A DNA stretch of 64,000 bases from NCBI GenBank assembly GCA_002946415.1, contig NJPS01000037.1:62001-126000 (forward strand), read 5' to 3'. A model generated the notes under the pieces. That model did no database searches. It was not told where the DNA came from and saw only the letters and a list, made by a program, of their open reading frames with translations. Below are positions 61,857 through 64,000 of the stretch, piece after piece. The position numbers and the translations under genes were made by a program. This DNA is from Rutstroemia sp. NJR-2017a BVV2 (Eukaryota > Ascomycota > Leotiomycetes > Helotiales > Rutstroemiaceae). Within the stretch, counting starts at the first letter, position 1; every line of letters begins with the position of its first letter.

Positions 61857-63504
61857 TCAATTACTCCAAACCTCAGTATGTACACCCATCCCCTTTTCCA
61901 CCCTACTTCTCTCCGCGGTTCCTCTCACCGTTCTTCCATCTTTCGCCTTTAACGGCTCGGTATCCTCTTCCATTGGCGATATAATATTCCCCAGTTCCAA
62001 TTCACTCCCCTCTTGCGTACTCACCCCCAAACTCTTCCTCCTCTCCGCATAAATCTGTACTTCGCTACTCATAATAACCTCCAAACCTGTTATCCGCGAC
62101 GGTGCTAATTCTCCGACATGACGAATATCGTCCAATTCGTGATCAGAGGATATAAAATACGAGTTGTACGATTTGAGATGCGAGGATTTTGGGCGGGGAT
62201 TGATTTCTGGTTGTGAGTCGTGATGGCAACTTGTGATATGTGATAAGTCGTGAGTGCAGGAAAGACCTGGATCTTTCCAATTGGTGTTGGTGCTCGAAAC
62301 TTTGGCGATTAGATCTGCCATTGACACTAGAATTCTGTTAACACTCCTACTCCCGAGGCTTGTAAGTAAAGTAACTTGTGTGATGTGGACATGTCGACGA
62401 GGTGATCGAGATGTAATCAGAAGCAACCAATGAAATAGATAAAAGAATGCTCGTCTCATACTTTCAATTTTGAGCTTGACAATATAGGCAAATGGGTGGA
62501 ATTGCATATAACTATATTATAACTTATTAACCTTGTAAAGCAAAAGAATGTTAATGGAGACATACACGAAGGAATTCTTTAAGCTCATCATACTAATGAT
62601 AAGTATATCCATACTGAGTGAAAAGCCAATAATCCATATATTGAACCGAACGAGCCGGTTATATTTCACCACTGCTAGTGTTAGCTTGACAATCCTCGCC
62701 AAAACTAGCTAATGCATTGGAAAGAAGGGTCGAATAGAAAGAGTGACAGCATATCACAAAACTAACCGACACTTATATCTATTTGGAAGGGGAGAAATAC
62801 TCTGTCTACTTACATCCTTGATTCACAAGTTGAGCTTTGACGGTGTAGATAAAATACCAATTTAATGCTCCGTCAACTAAAAGATAGATGACTTTCTCGC
62901 AGCGATCCCATATATTGTTGATATGCTTGTATTTAGCGGAAACCTGGAGCCTTGCAGGGACCCAGATGCAATATACAGAGATATTAACAGCTGTGATAAG
63001 AATAGCAACCCCTACTCTGAGTCTCATAGCTTTTTGTCGGTCTGTAAGGAGAACTGAAACTCTATTGATGATGATTTGAAGTAGAAACTGGACTTGAAGC
63101 GCCCATGTTGTAACTGCCTCAAATTTAGTATTTTACTGATATGTCGGAGGTCACAGACTTACGGATAATAAAGAAAAATGCAAAACTGTACAGTATTAGC
63201 TCAAGTGTCGAAGAGTCTGGCAAGCCTAGAAGGGTTACCTTGGAGGGATAATGTCGTTCAAATGGAGCCAACATATTATTGAAAATATAAGGCAAACCAA
63301 TATCTCAAGCCAAATCATCCAAATATAAGGGGAATTGAGCTTCGAGTATCCATATCTCCTCTTCATACCCGCCGTTTGCTTGATCGCAGTCCAAGTTGTA
63401 AGGAATCCAAATCCGATTGTAAAGCCCCATGCAAGAGATGCTAGCTGAAGGTCAGCTACAGTGACCGGCTCTGCAGTGTAGTGGTCAGAAAGTAGTGTTA
63501 TCAT
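61857..63504 (-). CDS. Conserved fungal multi-pass membrane protein, function unknown
   Basis: Six exons join in phase to 416 codons including the stop (415 aa): 63504-63239, 63185-63163 (23 nt), 63113-62814, 62704-62566, 62511-62462, 62326-61857. All introns are GT-AG. About seven hydrophobic segments can be seen: LASLAWGFTIGFGFLTTW, IWMIWLEILVCLIFSIICWL, a segment built across exons 2-3 (FAFFFII...WALQVQFLL), VGVAILITAVNISVYCIW, VIYLLVDGALNWYFIYTV, then FNIWIIGFSLSMDILIISMM, and FHPFAYIVKLKIEMSMADLI at the membrane exit. The tail of about 150 residues is polar and Ser/Glu-rich, probably cytoplasmic. The pattern (VLLTDRQKAMRLR, NNIWDRCEKVIYLLVDG) is that of a widespread uncharacterised Pezizomycotina family; a rhodopsin-like or PTH11-like receptor fold is conceivable but I would not assign it. 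No lesions. Confidence 0.8.
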
Positions 63505-64000
63505 GATGGCTGTGTTTTTGTGACGATGACTATGAAGATAACGATGAGTAGAATAGGAAACGTAAAGATGGTAGAAGACAATATACACTGAATCCCAGAA
63601 GCTTATAGAGCTAGCAACGTAGAGATATTTATTGGCGTTTCTCCCTAAGTAAAGACAGATAGTGTCCTATGAGATCGTCAGGTGTGCTATGGCTTTCGAG
63701 GAATATTTAGTGGATTTATTATGAGATAATTAGGAAAGCGGGAATTTGATTGATCGGCGAGTAGAGTCACGACGCTAGCGAATTGGAAATCCTGGATTGT
63801 TGATAGCTTTTGGGCATGATACAAAGGGTTTCATGTCGATGCGAGAAAAAGGAATCAAAGGGTCCTGGCAACCCTTGACCCAACCGTGAGTCTGGGAAAA
63901 AAGTGGGTTGCCTCTTCGCAGTATGGTCGGCTTCAGCAACTAGACAGGTGGTAACCAATGCAAATGCTTGGCTCAAAAGCAATTCAGGGAGGTAAGTCAT
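63505..64000 (-). other. Upstream region; small ORF at window edge
   Basis: Holds the promoter of the membrane-protein gene. A 77-codon minus-strand frame (63767-64000) starts with ATG exactly at the window edge and has a moderately hydrophobic N-terminus (LLLSQAFALVTTCLVAEA) followed by KR and a Pro/Phe-rich part. It could be the start or part of a small secreted protein, or chance; the window edge prevents a decision. Confidence 0.25.

Noticed and set aside
61857..62507. Single 216-codon frame read as one protein
   Set aside because: The middle part is an intron (62327-62461) of the membrane-protein gene; splicing gives a consistent in-phase protein.

Overview
This window looks like a chromosome segment from a filamentous ascomycete (Pezizomycotina). 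Genes have several short GT-AG introns (mostly 47-75 nt, CTAAC/CTGAC-like branch sites), typical fungal families are present, and the repeats carry heavy C-to-T/G-to-A decay of the kind left by RIP (repeat-induced point mutation). A Leotiomycetes/Helotiales origin is my guess from the repeat types and is not proven.

Layout. Positions 1-15.6 kb form a gene-bearing but decaying region: the 3' part of a short-chain dehydrogenase; a minus-strand CENP-B-like HTH segment followed in another frame by a DUF3425 domain; a short LTR-like element; an Old Yellow Enzyme pseudogene with three lesions; a degenerate DUF3435/FluG-type tyrosine recombinase (the family of Starship captains) ending in C2H2 fingers; and an apparently intact 11-exon TmpA-like membrane oxidoreductase. 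At 15.6-23.6 kb a 6,634-bp Ty3/gypsy chromovirus-type retrotransposon (16185-22818, TSD ATTTA) sits inside an older AT-rich block. It carries an antisense Cys-rich ORF next to its 3' LTR. At 23.8-28.9 kb lie an intact 7-exon beta-mannosidase gene and the wreck of a Zn2Cys6-type transcription factor, which holds a 268-bp LTR-like element inside one intron and a 5'-truncated LINE.

The 30-kb AT-rich block at 29450-59496 resolves by reading into a four-level nest of LTR retrotransposons, each with equal-length LTR pairs and matching 5-bp target duplications: gypsy family A on the minus strand (29450-59496, ATTAT) contains a Copia element (33333-57024, ATAAA). That contains a second gypsy family (36429-50327, GATTT), which contains another family-A copy on the plus strand (37272-43614, TCTAA). 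All are heavily RIP-mutated and have lost their terminal TG/CA dinucleotides.

From 59.7 kb to the end there is an NmrA-like gene killed at its start codon, a stretch with no convincing gene, and an intact 6-exon multi-pass membrane protein gene that includes a 23-nt exon. I see no operon-like or pathway cluster. The intact genes (TmpA-like, beta-mannosidase, membrane protein) read as host genes stranded between repeat-rich, mutation-prone DNA, with broken neighbours showing how that environment erodes genes.
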